The notes beneath the pieces were generated by a model. It did not search any database and was not told where the DNA came from. It worked only from the letters and a program-made list of their open reading frames with translations. Source: Actinomycetes bacterium (GTDB taxonomy: Bacteria; Actinomycetota; Coriobacteriia; Anaerosomatales; Anaerosomataceae). Taken from it: a stretch of DNA of 5,513 bases. Below, piece by piece: positions 4,911 through 5,513 of the stretch. Numbering within the stretch: position 1 is the first letter of the stretch; the number at the start of each line of letters is the position of its first letter. The stretch covers positions 1 to 5,513 of the forward strand of contig JAJZRZ010000121.1 in the NCBI GenBank assembly GCA_021850085.1, in the 5' to 3' direction. Both the position numbers and the translations under genes were made by a program.

Positions 4911-5513
4911 CATCGCGCCGTCAGGCGTCGCAGGACGCTCGGCCCTCCCCGCCGCGGCGCTCGCCGTCGGTGGTGCGCTGGTCGCCGTTCTGTTCCATCC
5001 AACGGTGGGTCTTCCCATCGCCGGCACCGCCCTGGCGAGTCTGGCGATGCGGGGCCACGTCTGGCTCGGCGCCTTCGTGCTCTCGCTGGGGACGGTCCTG
5101 GCCACAGCGCTGGCGGACAGCAGCGTGTATGTCGTGGCGGTCCCGCTGACGGGCGTGCCGGTCACGGCCCGGGCACCGATCGTGTTCGGTGCTTTGATGG
5201 TTGCCTCGCTTGCGACGGTGGGCCCGGGGGCGGTTTCGCTGCTACGCCGCCGCTCTGCTCTCGGGAGCGTCGTCGTGATCGCGATGACGCTTGCGGGTAT
5301 CCAGCTCGCGGCATTGGCGCTGCTTGCCAACGGTGCAGGTTCGTCGCTAGGAGAGTACGTGGGCGGTGCGACTCGAAGCCTCGGGGGGCAAGCCGGCCTG
5401 GATGAGGAGATCGCTCTGTTGCTGGTCCAGATGTGGCCGGGAGTGCTGGTGACCGCCTCGGCGGTGGCCGCATTCCTCGCGGTCGCGGGCGTGGGCCGTG
5501 TCTCAGCGCGGCT
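4891..5513 (+). CDS. DUF2232 (YybS-like) polytopic membrane protein, 3' partial
   Basis: ATG at 4891 opens a frame with no stop to the window end (207 full codons visible). It overlaps rpsR by 20 nt in a different frame, suggesting translational coupling; only a weak AAGG (4884-4887) precedes the start, and no earlier start codon is available in frame nearby. The protein is very rich in Ala, Val, Leu and Gly with hydrophobic segments at about 17-36, 39-53, 57-76, 97-117, 125-147 and 182-203, and a hydrophilic loop at about 150-174 (GAGSSLGEYVGG...GLDEE). The composition, topology and place directly after rpsR fit the DUF2232/YybS family, whose biochemical role is not established. In many Gram-positive genomes gdpP (cyclic-di-AMP phosphodiesterase), rplI and dnaB follow. 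The family call rests mainly on context. Confidence 0.7.
   Translation, partial: MVKAAGNIAPSGVAGRSALPAAALAVGGALVAVLFHPTVGLPIAGTALASLAMRGHVWLGAFVLSLGTVLATALADSSVYVVAVPLTGVPVTARAPIVFGALMVASLATVGPGAVSLLRRRSALGSVVVIAMTLAGIQLAALALLANGAGSSLGEYVGGATRSLGGQAGLDEEIALLLVQMWPGVLVTASAVAAFLAVAGVGRVSAR

Noticed and set aside
1..5513. CRISPR array, insertion sequence, prophage or attachment-site signatures
   Set aside because: No spaced direct repeats, transposase motifs, terminal inverted repeats or integrase were seen. The tRNA-Gly is intact, and I saw no duplicate of its 3' end in the window.

Overview
This is a high-GC, gene-dense, all-plus-strand piece of a bacterial chromosome. Alternative start codons, strong Shine-Dalgarno sequences, tight gene packing, the order rpsF-ssb-rpsR-DUF2232 and an M23 protein of the actinobacterial 'HRGVD...YLDP' type suggest an actinomycete-like bacterium. 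A deep-branching Actinomycetota lineage such as Coriobacteriia is my best guess, but that is inference from style and not a database match.

Region 1 (1-2497) is a potassium-uptake operon. It holds the C-terminal RCK_C end of a TrkA regulator (cut by the window edge), a 49-residue single-span membrane protein not recognised from any family, a full-length TrkH/KtrB-type K+ channel subunit, and a lipoprotein with an OB-fold-like domain and a C-terminal membrane span. Spacing is extremely tight: 3 nt, 0 nt and a 4-nt ATGA overlap. This implies one transcript with coupled translation and suggests that the small protein and the lipoprotein belong to the transporter.

Region 2 (2498-2648) is a tRNA-Gly(CCC) gene with its own sigma-70-like promoter, an encoded CCA end, and a following stable hairpin that is probably a terminator. 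Region 3 (2649-3672) is a secreted, C-terminally anchored M23-family protein. Its 5' leader can form a long hairpin plus two mutually exclusive hairpins, one of which covers the ribosome binding site.

Region 4 (3711-5513) is the ribosomal/replication operon rpsF-ssb-rpsR followed by a DUF2232 (YybS-like) polytopic membrane protein running off the window. It starts from a clear promoter with the same TACACT -10 element as the tRNA promoter. A structured leader precedes rpsF and could be the S6:S18 autoregulatory site. In many Gram-positive bacteria the gene after DUF2232 is the cyclic-di-AMP phosphodiesterase gdpP, and RCK_C domains like the one at the left edge can bind cyclic-di-AMP. This makes a functional link between the two halves possible but not visible here.

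Most of the window is ordinary housekeeping DNA. The parts most worth a second look are the two uncharacterised companions of trkH and the structured leader of the M23 gene.
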